Source: Flavobacterium sp. NKUCC04_CG
GTDB taxonomy: Bacteria > Bacteroidota > Bacteroidia > Flavobacteriales > Flavobacteriaceae
Assembly (NCBI RefSeq): GCF_019345525.1
Contig: NZ_JAHKRA010000002.1
Location: 186,001 to 250,000 of the forward strand
Direction of reading: 5' to 3'
Length of the DNA stretch: 64,000 nucleotides
A program made the translations under genes and the position numbers. Positions within the stretch are counted from its first letter, which is position 1; every line of letters begins with the position of its first letter. This document shows, piece by piece, positions 1 through 10,248 of the stretch. The notes under the pieces were generated by a model, which saw nothing but the letters and a program-made list of their open reading frames with translations, made no database searches and had not been told where the DNA came from.

Positions 1-356
1 CATTCCTCCCCTTCTAGTCCGAACAGTCCGAAAGCACTCATAATTACAGGTGTAAGAGAGCTTTCTCCTACCCATCCTAAACCTAGAGATGCTAAGGTAA
101 TTCCCAACTGTGTAGCTGCTAAATAAGCATCGAGGTTATCGACTATGCCTTTGGCTACTTCTGCAACTCTGGCATTGATGTCTTGATTCGCTTGAATCTG
201 TGAAGAACGAACTTTAACAATAGCAAACTCTGCTGCTACGAAAAAACCATTTAAAAATACTAGAAAAAGCGTCAACAGTAACTTAGCTGCTGAAATCTCT
301 TCGGTGACATTGCCCGCTACAAGGAACAATGTCATAATCTGGGGGTATGTGTCCAT
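1..356 (-). CDS. CNNM/HlyC-CorC family membrane protein (partial)
   Basis: This is the N-terminal 118 codons of a gene that continues past base 1. The reading frame starts at ATG 354-356, and an in-frame TAA lies four codons upstream. The protein has a hydrophobic stretch at about residues 25-45 containing LTLFLVFLNGFFVAAEFAIV, followed by KVRSSQI and then GITLASLGLGWVGE. These are hallmarks of the CNNM (DUF21) transmembrane domain of the hemolysin/CorC family, whose members have a CNNM membrane domain, paired CBS domains and a CorC_HlyC domain and are linked to magnesium or cobalt transport. Only the first part of the CNNM domain is visible, so the CBS and C-terminal domains are expected but not seen. 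Confidence 0.85.
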   Translation of the reverse strand, partial: MDTYPQIMTLFLVAGNVTEEISAAKLLLTLFLVFLNGFFVAAEFAIVKVRSSQIQANQDINARVAEVAKGIVDNLDAYLAATQLGITLASLGLGWVGESSLTPVIMSAFGLFGLEGEE

Positions 357-723
357 TTTATGAATTTAAAGGAACAGACTTCGCTTTTACGTTTTTATAA
401 GTCTGCAAATTTATTATACTAAAATATGAATTTATATTCAATTCTGAGCATCAATAAATTTAAGTAAAAGTACTAAATTTTTGCTCTCATTTACACGAAC
501 TGAACATTAATATTTTTTTTGAATCAATACGATACAAACAGCGCTAAAAAACATCCTTACTGATTACTACCTACTACCATTTGCACTACAACTGATGTTA
601 CTCACCCACGCTACTTTTACTAAATTAAAAAAAGCGATTGATATATACAATGATTTAACACAGTTTAAAACAAAAAGGGCATCTAAACTGAATTAGATGC
701 CCTTTTTTAATTATCATTTAGTA
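357..723. other. intergenic region upstream of the CNNM gene
   Basis: AT-rich spacer of 367 bases between the divergently placed CNNM gene start and the secDF stop. It contains the secDF terminator hairpin at 673-708. I see no ORF or clear promoter motif in the remainder. Confidence 0.5.
673..708 (-). terminator. rho-independent terminator after secDF
   Basis: A near-perfect inverted repeat (GGGCATCTAA / TTAGATGCCC, loop of six bases) flanked by A and T runs lies 15 bases downstream of the secDF stop. The T-run on both strands means it could also work for plus-strand transcription, but no plus-strand gene ends here. Confidence 0.85.
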
Positions 724-3699
724 CTAAGCTTGTACCTCTTCTAAACTTTCTCTATGTAATCTTTCAATTTCTTCTTTATCTTTCTTAGGCATAGTATCTA
801 CTAATACTGGAGTTGCTAAGAATAATGAAGAATATGTACCTACAATAATACCTACCAACATGGCGAAGATAAATCCTCTAATAGAATCTCCTCCAAAGAT
901 AAACATGATAAATAATACCATGATCAATGTTAAAGAGGTATTGATTGTTCTAGATAAAGTAGTGTTTACGGAGTCGTTTACAATTTGGTTAAAATCACCT
1001 TTTGTTTTTCCACCGATAAACTCCCTTACCCTATCAAATACAATTACCGTATCGTTCATCGAATATCCAATTACAGTAAGAATTGCAGCGATAAAATGCT
1101 GGTCAATTTCCATATGGAATGGCATGAATTTGTAAAGTAAAGAGTACATACCCAATACAAATATTATATCGTGAGCTACAGAAACAATAGCACCCAAAGA
1201 ATACTGCCATTTACGGAATGAAATCAATAGGTATAAGAACACAACTACCATCGAACCAATTACAGCCCAATAAGCGTTTGTTTTCACATCCTTAGCCATG
1301 CTTGGACCTATTTTAGATGCTTGAATAATACCAACCGATTTTCCTTCTGTTGCATTGACAAACTCTTCATAAGTTATTCCATTGAAATACTTTTTCAATC
1401 CGTTGTAAAGTTTTTCATTTACTTCTTGATCTACTTGAGCACCTTCATCTTCTACTCTATATTTGGTAGTAATTTTCAACTGGCTTTTGTTTCCAAAAAC
1501 TTTAGCTTCTACGTTTACACCAAAAACTTCCCCCAACTCTTCAGAAACCTGACTGGCCTCTACTGGTTTTTCAAATTTCACTTGGAATGTTCTACCTCCT
1601 ACGAAGTCGGTACCTTGATCAAAACCATTGATAAAGAATGAAGCAAAACTCACTATAACAATTACAGCAGAAATACCGTAAGTATATTTTTTAATTCCCA
1701 AGAAATCAAAATGGAAATTGGTAAACCAATTTTTAGTAATTGACGTACAGAAATTTAATTTTCTACCTTTTTCAGCATCTTTATCCATAAACATTCTCGC
1801 GATGAAAATAGATGTAAACAAAGAAGTTACAATACCGATTAACAAAGTAGTAGCAAAACCTTTAATCGGTCCTGATCCAAATACAAATAAGATAAGACCT
1901 GTAAGTATGTGGGTTACGTTGGCATCAATAATAGAACGCATCGCACCAGTCCAGCTATAAGATTCTTTAATAGACTCTACCAACGACTTGCCTTGACGCA
2001 GTCCCTCTTTAGCTCTTTCAAATATAATGATATTCGCATCTACCGCAGTACCCATTGTTAAAACAATACCTGCAATACCAGGCAAAGTCAATACAGCACC
2101 TAAACTAGAAAGAATTCCAAATAAAAACAATAAGTTTAAAATCAAAGCAAGGTTAGCATACCATCCGGCTTTACCATAATAGAATACCATCCACATCGTC
2201 ACCATCAACAATCCGAAAATAGACGACATCATACCTGCATCAATAGCTGCTTGACCTAAAGATGGCCCAACAATTTCAGATTGAACGATATCTGCAGAAG
2301 CCGGTAATTTACCCGCTCTTAAGATATTCGCTAAATCTTTAGTATCTGAAACACTAAAGTCACCTGTAATAACAGAACTTCCTCCAGAAATAGCCCCAGT
2401 AGTTACTCCTGGCGCAGAATACACTTGATTATCCAATACAATAGCAATATTCGATTGCTCTGTAAAAGCTTTACCAGTTAATGCTTCCCATGCTTTTGCT
2501 CCTTTAGGGCTCATTTGCATAGAAACCGATGGACGTCCAAATTGGTCAAATTCATCTTTAGCAGAAGTAATCACACTTCCACTCAATGGAGGAATACCGT
2601 CTCTATTAGTTTTAAGTGCATAAAGCTCTACTAAATCCGGAGTTTTTCTGCTTGGTTTTCCCCAAGCAAAACGAGCATAACGTTGGTCAGCAGTTAAAAG
2701 AGAACGGATATCCGAACGCTTTAAATACGCATTAATTTTAACGGTGTCTTTAGTCTGGAAAAAACCTAAAATCGGGCTTCCAGCTTGACTTCCCATTACC
2801 ATATAATCCAATAATGGATTTACTTCTTTTTTAGCTGTAGAATCCTTAGAAACTCCAGTTAACAATTTATCGATGTCCGAACCTTCCGTTTTTGTAGAAT
2901 CTTTCACTACAGCCGGAGTTTCGACTTTTGATTTTTCTGTTGTTTTTAAAACTTCGTTAGCCGCCATTAAGAAGCTACCCATTTCATCAACCTTATAGGT
3001 TTCCCAAAATTCTAATTGGGCAGTACTTTGCAATAGATTCTTGATTCTATCCACATCTTTAGCACCCGGAAGCTCTACTAAGATTCTTCCTGTCTCTCCC
3101 ATCATCTGAATGTTTGGTTGAGCAACACCAAATTTGTCTATACGTTCTCTAAAAACTCTATATGCACTTTCAATAGATTCTTTAACCTTTCTGTCTAGTA
3201 CTGATTTTACTTGACTATCGGTCATGTCAATTGTAATTTCAGCTAAATTACGATTGGCAAAGATCTCTGGTGAAGACAATTTTACCGCACCTTTAGACTC
3301 TTTGTCAAAAGCGGTGTAAAAAGCATTTAAATAAGTTTGGTTACCTTCTCTATTTAAATCAGCTTCGGTTAAAGCTTTATTAAACACAGCATTTTTTGAA
3401 TGATTTGCCAATCCTTTCAAGATGTCTTTGATAGAGATTTGAAGTGTCACATTGATACCCCCTTCTAAATCGAGACCTTTATTGATTTGTTTGGCTCTCA
3501 CTTCATTAAAAGTATGTCCTAAGAAGACCTTATCGTTACCGATTGAATCGAGATATTGCATTTCCTTTTCTGAATCTCCTCCAGCAAAATTCTTTGCTTT
3601 TTTCTCAAAATGACCAGTAACAAATGTGAATGAAAGTTGGTAAATACTTACCAATGCAAATATTATTGCAAAAAATTTAACGAGTCCTTTATTCTGCAT
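724..3699 (-). CDS. secDF: protein translocase subunit SecDF (fused SecD-SecF)
   Basis: Inner-membrane RND-type helper of the SecYEG translocon that uses proton motive force to pull exported proteins through. At 991 residues it is the fused SecD-SecF form usual in Flavobacteriia. The SecD half has an N-terminal membrane helix (about 8-27), the GLDLEGG motif at 75-81, a large periplasmic domain with an RERIDKFGV segment, and a TM bundle with the TAVDANIIIFER proton-relay motif. The SecF half repeats this layout: a membrane helix, GTDFVGG, then GYSMNDTVIVFDRVREF and five to six TM segments. The ATG at 3697-3699 fits the family start. A CAAATATA box (TATATTTG on the coding strand) lies about 40 bases upstream, and the gene is closed by a terminator. 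Confidence 0.97.
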   Translation of the reverse strand: MQNKGLVKFFAIIFALVSIYQLSFTFVTGHFEKKAKNFAGGDSEKEMQYLDSIGNDKVFLGHTFNEVRAKQINKGLDLEGGINVTLQISIKDILKGLANHSKNAVFNKALTEADLNREGNQTYLNAFYTAFDKESKGAVKLSSPEIFANRNLAEITIDMTDSQVKSVLDRKVKESIESAYRVFRERIDKFGVAQPNIQMMGETGRILVELPGAKDVDRIKNLLQSTAQLEFWETYKVDEMGSFLMAANEVLKTTEKSKVETPAVVKDSTKTEGSDIDKLLTGVSKDSTAKKEVNPLLDYMVMGSQAGSPILGFFQTKDTVKINAYLKRSDIRSLLTADQRYARFAWGKPSRKTPDLVELYALKTNRDGIPPLSGSVITSAKDEFDQFGRPSVSMQMSPKGAKAWEALTGKAFTEQSNIAIVLDNQVYSAPGVTTGAISGGSSVITGDFSVSDTKDLANILRAGKLPASADIVQSEIVGPSLGQAAIDAGMMSSIFGLLMVTMWMVFYYGKAGWYANLALILNLLFLFGILSSLGAVLTLPGIAGIVLTMGTAVDANIIIFERAKEGLRQGKSLVESIKESYSWTGAMRSIIDANVTHILTGLILFVFGSGPIKGFATTLLIGIVTSLFTSIFIARMFMDKDAEKGRKLNFCTSITKNWFTNFHFDFLGIKKYTYGISAVIVIVSFASFFINGFDQGTDFVGGRTFQVKFEKPVEASQVSEELGEVFGVNVEAKVFGNKSQLKITTKYRVEDEGAQVDQEVNEKLYNGLKKYFNGITYEEFVNATEGKSVGIIQASKIGPSMAKDVKTNAYWAVIGSMVVVFLYLLISFRKWQYSLGAIVSVAHDIIFVLGMYSLLYKFMPFHMEIDQHFIAAILTVIGYSMNDTVIVFDRVREFIGGKTKGDFNQIVNDSVNTTLSRTINTSLTLIMVLFIMFIFGGDSIRGFIFAMLVGIIVGTYSSLFLATPVLVDTMPKKDKEEIERLHRESLEEVQA

Positions 3700-3738
3700 T
3701 ATTACTAAAATTAATTATTTCTAATTTTTAAAAACGAG

Positions 3739-3746
3739 CAAATATA
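3739..3746 (-). promoter_or_regulatory. putative -7 box of secDF
   Basis: On the minus strand this reads TATATTTG, a match to the Bacteroidota TAnnTTTG -7 element, about 40 bases before the secDF start codon. The -33 element is weak (a TTG-like trinucleotide near 3767). Confidence 0.5.
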
Positions 3747-3790
3747 TGATATACACAATGGATAAGCAATTTATTTCTCATTAATATCCA

Positions 3791-3821
3791 AAAAAAAACC
3801 ACCCTTTAGGGCAGTTTTTTA
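3791..3821 (-). terminator. terminator after mdh
   Basis: On the minus strand ACTGCCC-TAAA-GGGTGGT forms a seven-base stem, including G:T pairs, followed by a run of nine T residues, 18 bases after the mdh stop codon. Confidence 0.75.
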
Positions 3822-3839
3822 TCTAAAATAAAGTTATTA

Positions 3840-4775
3840 TTATTCTAAAATATTTCTTAAATCCAAATTCATCGTTCTAATTGCTTCAGCACTTTTATCA
3901 AACTTATCCTGTTCGGGCTTATTTAGTTGCAATTCTACAATCTCTTCTATTCCATTTTTCCCAATGATACAAGGAACTCCAAGACAAATATCACTTTGTC
4001 CATACTCGCCCTCTAACCAAACAGAACACGGAATCATGCGCTTGCGATCATGCAAAATACTGTCAACCAAAAAAGCAACAGACGCTCCTGGTGCATACCA
4101 AGCAGAAGTACCTAACAAACCAGTTAGTGTTGCTCCCCCTACCATAGTATCTGCAGCTACAGCATTCAAAATGTCGTCAGACAGAAAATCACTCACCGGA
4201 TTACCCACGTAAGAGGCTAATCTGGTCAACGGAATCATGGTGGTATCACCATGTCCTCCAATAACCATTCCCTGTACATCACCAATCGGTTTATCCAATG
4301 CTTTCGACAAGAAATACTTAAATCGTGAACTATCTAAAGCTCCACCCATACCGATTACCTTGTTTGCAGGTAATTTCGTGGCTTTTAAAGCCAAATAAGT
4401 CATGGTATCCATAGGATTAGAAACCACAACTAAAACAGCCTTAGGCGAATGTTTAAGCAGGTTTTCTGAAACGCTTTTTACAATATCTGCATTGATACCT
4501 ATTAATTCTTCACGGGTCATACCCGGTTTACGCGGAACTCCAGATGTAATAACAACTACATCGCTGTTTGCTGTTTTTGAATAATCATCCGTTACTCCAA
4601 TCACACGAGTACTAAAACCCGTCGTTGCAGCACACTGCATGATATCCATTGCTTTTCCTTCTGCCAAACCTGGTTTTCTATCCAACAAAACTACTTCGCT
4701 AGCAATTTCTCTGTACGAAATGATATCGGCACATGATGCACCTACATTTCCAGCTCCAATTATTGTTACTTTCAT
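3840..4775 (-). CDS. mdh: malate dehydrogenase (LDH-like type)
   Basis: Oxidises malate to oxaloacetate with NAD+ in the TCA cycle; cytoplasmic. I chose the ATG at 4773-4775 (311 residues) because MKVTIIGAGNVGAS is the conserved N terminus; a longer frame would add 11 unrelated residues. Visible features are the Rossmann GAGNVG motif at 7-12, the acidic residue ending strand 2 (LLD, residue 32, favouring NAD), the mobile-loop PRKPGMTREE with substrate-binding arginines near 82 and 88, VSNPMD, a third arginine in DSSRF at about 151, and the catalytic histidine in GGHGDTTM at about 175. This is the LDH-like MDH found in many Bacteroidota. It stands alone between terminators on both sides. Confidence 0.96.
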   Translation of the reverse strand: MKVTIIGAGNVGASCADIISYREIASEVVLLDRKPGLAEGKAMDIMQCAATTGFSTRVIGVTDDYSKTANSDVVVITSGVPRKPGMTREELIGINADIVKSVSENLLKHSPKAVLVVVSNPMDTMTYLALKATKLPANKVIGMGGALDSSRFKYFLSKALDKPIGDVQGMVIGGHGDTTMIPLTRLASYVGNPVSDFLSDDILNAVAADTMVGGATLTGLLGTSAWYAPGASVAFLVDSILHDRKRMIPCSVWLEGEYGQSDICLGVPCIIGKNGIEEIVELQLNKPEQDKFDKSAEAIRTMNLDLRNILE

Positions 4776-4825
4776 AAATATTATTTTTGGTTTTAATCTA
4801 CTGTCCAAGATAGTGAATTAAAATT

Positions 4826-4860
4826 AAAAAAGGCCAATCTTATAGAGATTGGCCTTTTTT
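4826..4860 (-). terminator. terminator after gyrB
   Basis: A ten-base stem (AGGCCAATCT / AGATTGGCCT) with a short loop and A/T tails on both sides abuts the gyrB stop codon. It separates gyrB from mdh transcription. Confidence 0.9.
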
Positions 4861-6875
<2,015 letters not shown>

Positions 6876-6962
6876 ATCACGCGCTAAATTTAAACATTAA
6901 TCGGAATTGTTTTTCATTTTCACAAACTAATTTGCGACTACATCAAAGTGGATATAAGCAAA

Positions 6963-6993
6963 AGCGCCTAGTCTTCTAAGAGAACTAGACACT
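6963..6993 (-). terminator. possible terminator hairpin
   Basis: Minus-strand AGTGTCTAGT pairs with ACTAGGCGCT (ten pairs, two or three of them G:T) around an 11-base loop, followed by TTTTGC. It could terminate read-through from the GreA-like gene, but lies some 350 bases past its stop and has a short T-run. Confidence 0.35.
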
Positions 6994-7350
6994 TTCAAAT
7001 TTTAATTCTTATTTAAAATATTTGCACAACACAACCAGACGAACCCAGCTCAAAACAAACCTCTGAAATACAATTATTTAAAAACAAAAGTACTTCAAAA
7101 CCAACGGCTAAGTTTAGCAGATTCAACCGCTTCGCAATTATTAACCTAAAAACACAAAACACTCCAAATGTGAATTATAATTTGATTACATAAATGCTAA
7201 AATTTACAGATACTTTAACTTTTACAAAAAGTGGTGATTTGCCCTTTTTCGATTCAAAATACCGGCCTCCACTATTTGGTTTTAGCGCGGGAATTAGAAC
7301 GTGATTATACACTTATCCCGTTTAACTAAAAACAGCAGAGAACAGGCTAT

Positions 7351-7800
7351 TTATTCCAAATGGTTGATTAAAAAATCTGAGCCGTTAAAAACGATGGTAT
7401 CATTTAACCTCTTGCCCATTAAGGCTTGTGCCAAAGGAGCATCTGTTGAAATACACAATATAGACATATCATCTATAACCAATTTAGGCAACGCTGCAGA
7501 GATAAAAAGATAGATGGAATTGATTCTTAAAAAACTACCCAATCCAACTGTATCAGAAGACCGCGAACCATCAATTTTAGAGATAGCCTCCCTAGTTTCA
7601 ATAGCTTCCTTAACCTTTTGACTTAATTTCTCTTGCTCCAAATGCATCATTGACAAACCGGTTTCGTGTTTGTCACCTGCAGAACTTTTAGCATCATTCT
7701 GAGCATCTAATGACATTTGGGAAATCATTTCTTGAAAGGCATCGATCTTATCGGTGATGATTTCAAGATGCGTTTGGAGGAGTTTCTCTTTAATATTCAT
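7351..7800 (-). CDS. GreA/GreB-like transcript-cleavage-factor family protein
   Basis: 149 residues from ATG 7798-7800 (MNIKEKLLQTH); a start six codons earlier is possible. The first 80 residues are a predicted two-helix coiled coil containing KSSAGDKHETG, followed by an FKBP-like C-terminal part with DAPLAQALMGKRLNDTIVFNG, which resembles the SPxGxALLGKxxGDxV motif of GreA/GreB. True Gre factors rescue backtracked RNA polymerase. Proteins of this type in flavobacteria are often mislabelled 3-oxoacyl-ACP synthase, and nothing here supports a condensing enzyme. Whether it cleaves transcripts or is a related RNA-polymerase secondary-channel protein cannot be told from sequence. It appears monocistronic. 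Confidence 0.75.
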   Translation of the reverse strand: MNIKEKLLQTHLEIITDKIDAFQEMISQMSLDAQNDAKSSAGDKHETGLSMMHLEQEKLSQKVKEAIETREAISKIDGSRSSDTVGLGSFLRINSIYLFISAALPKLVIDDMSILCISTDAPLAQALMGKRLNDTIVFNGSDFLINHLE

Positions 7801-8460
7801 TTTGTTTGATTTTAACAAGACTCGATTGACGAACCTATTTTTTATTTTTATGTTGCTTTTTGTTGCTGAATTATAATTCTACAAGTCCTACTAAAGCACA
7901 GCGTTTATAGTCGTTTTCAACAAACACCTAAAACAACGATTACATCGTCCTTATTTTAGGCTTGCTTTTTATTACAAAACTACTCATAATCGGCTAAAGT
8001 CCTAATTGAAAAAAAATTTATTGAAAGATATAAAAAATTTAATAAAATCGCATTAAGAGACTTTTTTTTGTTAAAATTTAATATCGCGAATTATTTTAAA
8101 TATTTCGCTGATTTATTAGAAAAAAAAATTAAATAACACGGTTTTTATTAAAAATAAAAAAAGGATCCACAAGACTTTGCTTTTTTACATACTTCAAAAA
8201 CTTTAGAGCAAGCGATATAATTGCCGCTCCGACACCTTTTACATTACCCTAAGCCGATTTTATTGACAAAAAGCACCATAGTAATAGCCGTAAAAAAGAA
8301 GCAGTAACACGCTGTAGAAAAAGACTCCTCAAGTCGAAGTATAACCGGAAAATATAGACCAAAAAAAAAAGCAGTAAAAGGCTTTCGCACCTTTACTGCT
8401 TTAATAATGTTTTTTAGTTATCGATAGATATCGACCCCTTAATTAAAAATATTATGTTAC
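7801..8460. other. intergenic region
   Basis: 660 bases, very AT-rich, with no supportable ORF. The only structured element is the terminator at 8369-8402. A homopolymer-rich stretch around 8010-8160 carries long A and T tracts. Confidence 0.5.
8369..8402 (-). terminator. terminator after the outer-membrane barrel gene
   Basis: Inverted repeat AAGCAGTAAA / TTTACTGCTT with a loop of about 12 bases and ten T residues on the minus strand, about 60 bases downstream of the barrel gene stop. Confidence 0.8.
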
Positions 8461-10224
8461 TTACAAATCAAACTTGTACATAGCTCCTCCCATAATTTGT
8501 ATTCCTTGGACCTTAAAATTGTTCCAATTCTCATAATTTTTGTTGAGTAAATTGTTTCCATTTAAAAATACAGTCCAATTTTTAGAAGGTCTATATCCCA
8601 ATTTTAAATTCCAATCTACATAACTCTCTAAAGTTTTTACAATAGGGTTAGAAGCCGAACCCGCGGTTGTTTGATCAACTATACCTCCGTTGACAAATAC
8701 ATCTTTACGCTCTCCTACAAAATAAACTTCCGTACCGGCAAACCATTTATCAGTGATTTCGATTTGTATGTCCGCTCCTACTTTTGCAGTTGGCATATTC
8801 CACGCTTCTTGTAAATCAGTCGTATAATGGTTAAAAGTCCCATTGATTCCCATACTTACATTCTTCTCGAAATCAAATCGCAATTCCCCATAAAAACCCA
8901 AACTTTTTAGATTGCTATAAATCAAATCGAATGAATTTCCGTAATTATAACCCAATGCCCCAATTCCGCCTTGGTACTCGCTGCTTCTAAAAAAAGCTTT
9001 ATCGTCTTCACTCTTATAAGAAGCACGTATATTATAGGATATGGTATTGTCTAGTTTACCCTTTAACCCCACATAAAGATTGTATTGCTCATTTGTTGGC
9101 AATATGGCATTACCAGGATTTATAAATGGGTTTTGATCAACAAAATCAGCATAAGAATTTTGTTTTAATCCTCCCTCAGCTCCCGTATAGGCAATCAAGA
9201 TATTATCAACCAAATTTACCGAAGCCTTAACCTGTGGATAAACGTAAAACGCATTGTCAGTTTCTCCTTTTACCTTGGAATCATTAAAATACAGTCCCGC
9301 TCCCAATTGTAAGGAATAGGCTTCATTTTGAAAGGAAATACTCGGTTCTACTCCCAAATTCAATTGTTGATTATTCTCTTTGTATTGATTTTGAAACATT
9401 TCATAATCAGTAGCCACATAATCCACCACTAAATTTACCGTTACCTCTTGCTCACCTACGGCCGTTTCAATTCTAGGTTTAATAAAAAATCGATTCTCCT
9501 TAGCGTCAAAGGCATCCCAAAAACGTTTGTATTGCACATCTATAGCAGCCAATGGACTGTTATTAAACTCCACCTTACCTCCTAAATAAACCGTTCTATA
9601 TTGCTGTTCTTCATCGATATTTACCGTGTTAATCGGGCTAAAATCAACTTCTTTAATAGGAAGTCCATACCAATTGGCAACTTGATTGCGCACTCCCGCA
9701 TCAATATTCCAGTTGAATTTTTCTTTCTTACTTCCATAGGTTAATTCTACCGCTGATTTTGCAAAAGAATCGTCTAAAATCTGATCCTTAATTCCTCCTT
9801 GAGAGGAAAAGTGTTTTACAAGTCCTGCCACATAATCGGTTTCACTGATTTTATGAGTCAAAAACAGCTCGCCTCTTAAATTTAAATAATTACCTATTCC
9901 AAACAACACATAGTTATTAAAAGCCGCTATACGCGCGTCTTTTTCAACGGCTGCCGCTTTCCCCTTTTCCGGTACAAAGGTCGATGCTACGGGAAAGGAA
10001 TTTATAGAATAATTAATTTTTTTCTTCTGACTGTTGTCTTCGTCGTTTAAATTTGGTGTTTCACGAACCTTAAAGGCATCGGAAATCGTTGCCTCATACG
10101 GACGTACCACATTAACTACTTCCGTTCCTATATTTTCGTCCTTTTTGTTTTTTTCCTGTGCCACTACCGCACCAGACAAAAGTATGGTTAAGGCAGAAAA
10201 ACTATATAAATATGATTTGTTCAT
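8461..10224 (-). CDS. TonB-receptor-like outer-membrane beta-barrel protein without a plug
   Basis: 587 residues with a Sec signal peptide (cleavage after about VVAQ, residues 22-23). The body alternates short polar turns and amphipathic strands throughout, with the GNNLLNKNYENW segment and C-terminal MYKFDL that end TonB-dependent receptor barrels. No carboxypeptidase-regulatory domain or recognisable plug is visible: after about 55 charged residues the strands begin. It is therefore more likely a barrel partner or porin-like protein than a complete active receptor. It is the second gene of an operon, 24 bases downstream of the 1006-residue TPR protein, suggesting that barrel and TPR protein work together at the outer membrane. 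The substrate is unknown. Confidence 0.8.
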   Translation of the reverse strand: MNKSYLYSFSALTILLSGAVVAQEKNKKDENIGTEVVNVVRPYEATISDAFKVRETPNLNDEDNSQKKKINYSINSFPVASTFVPEKGKAAAVEKDARIAAFNNYVLFGIGNYLNLRGELFLTHKISETDYVAGLVKHFSSQGGIKDQILDDSFAKSAVELTYGSKKEKFNWNIDAGVRNQVANWYGLPIKEVDFSPINTVNIDEEQQYRTVYLGGKVEFNNSPLAAIDVQYKRFWDAFDAKENRFFIKPRIETAVGEQEVTVNLVVDYVATDYEMFQNQYKENNQQLNLGVEPSISFQNEAYSLQLGAGLYFNDSKVKGETDNAFYVYPQVKASVNLVDNILIAYTGAEGGLKQNSYADFVDQNPFINPGNAILPTNEQYNLYVGLKGKLDNTISYNIRASYKSEDDKAFFRSSEYQGGIGALGYNYGNSFDLIYSNLKSLGFYGELRFDFEKNVSMGINGTFNHYTTDLQEAWNMPTAKVGADIQIEITDKWFAGTEVYFVGERKDVFVNGGIVDQTTAGSASNPIVKTLESYVDWNLKLGYRPSKNWTVFLNGNNLLNKNYENWNNFKVQGIQIMGGAMYKFDL

Positions 10225-10248
10225 CGTTCAATTTTTTGTTGTGAAGAA

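Noticed and set aside
7301-7513. 70-codon plus-strand ORF antisense to the GreA-like gene
   Set aside because: A shadow of the minus-strand coding sequence.
7351-7800. 3-oxoacyl-ACP synthase annotation
   Set aside because: No ketosynthase active-site motifs and only 149 residues; the C-terminal half matches the GreA/GreB fold instead.
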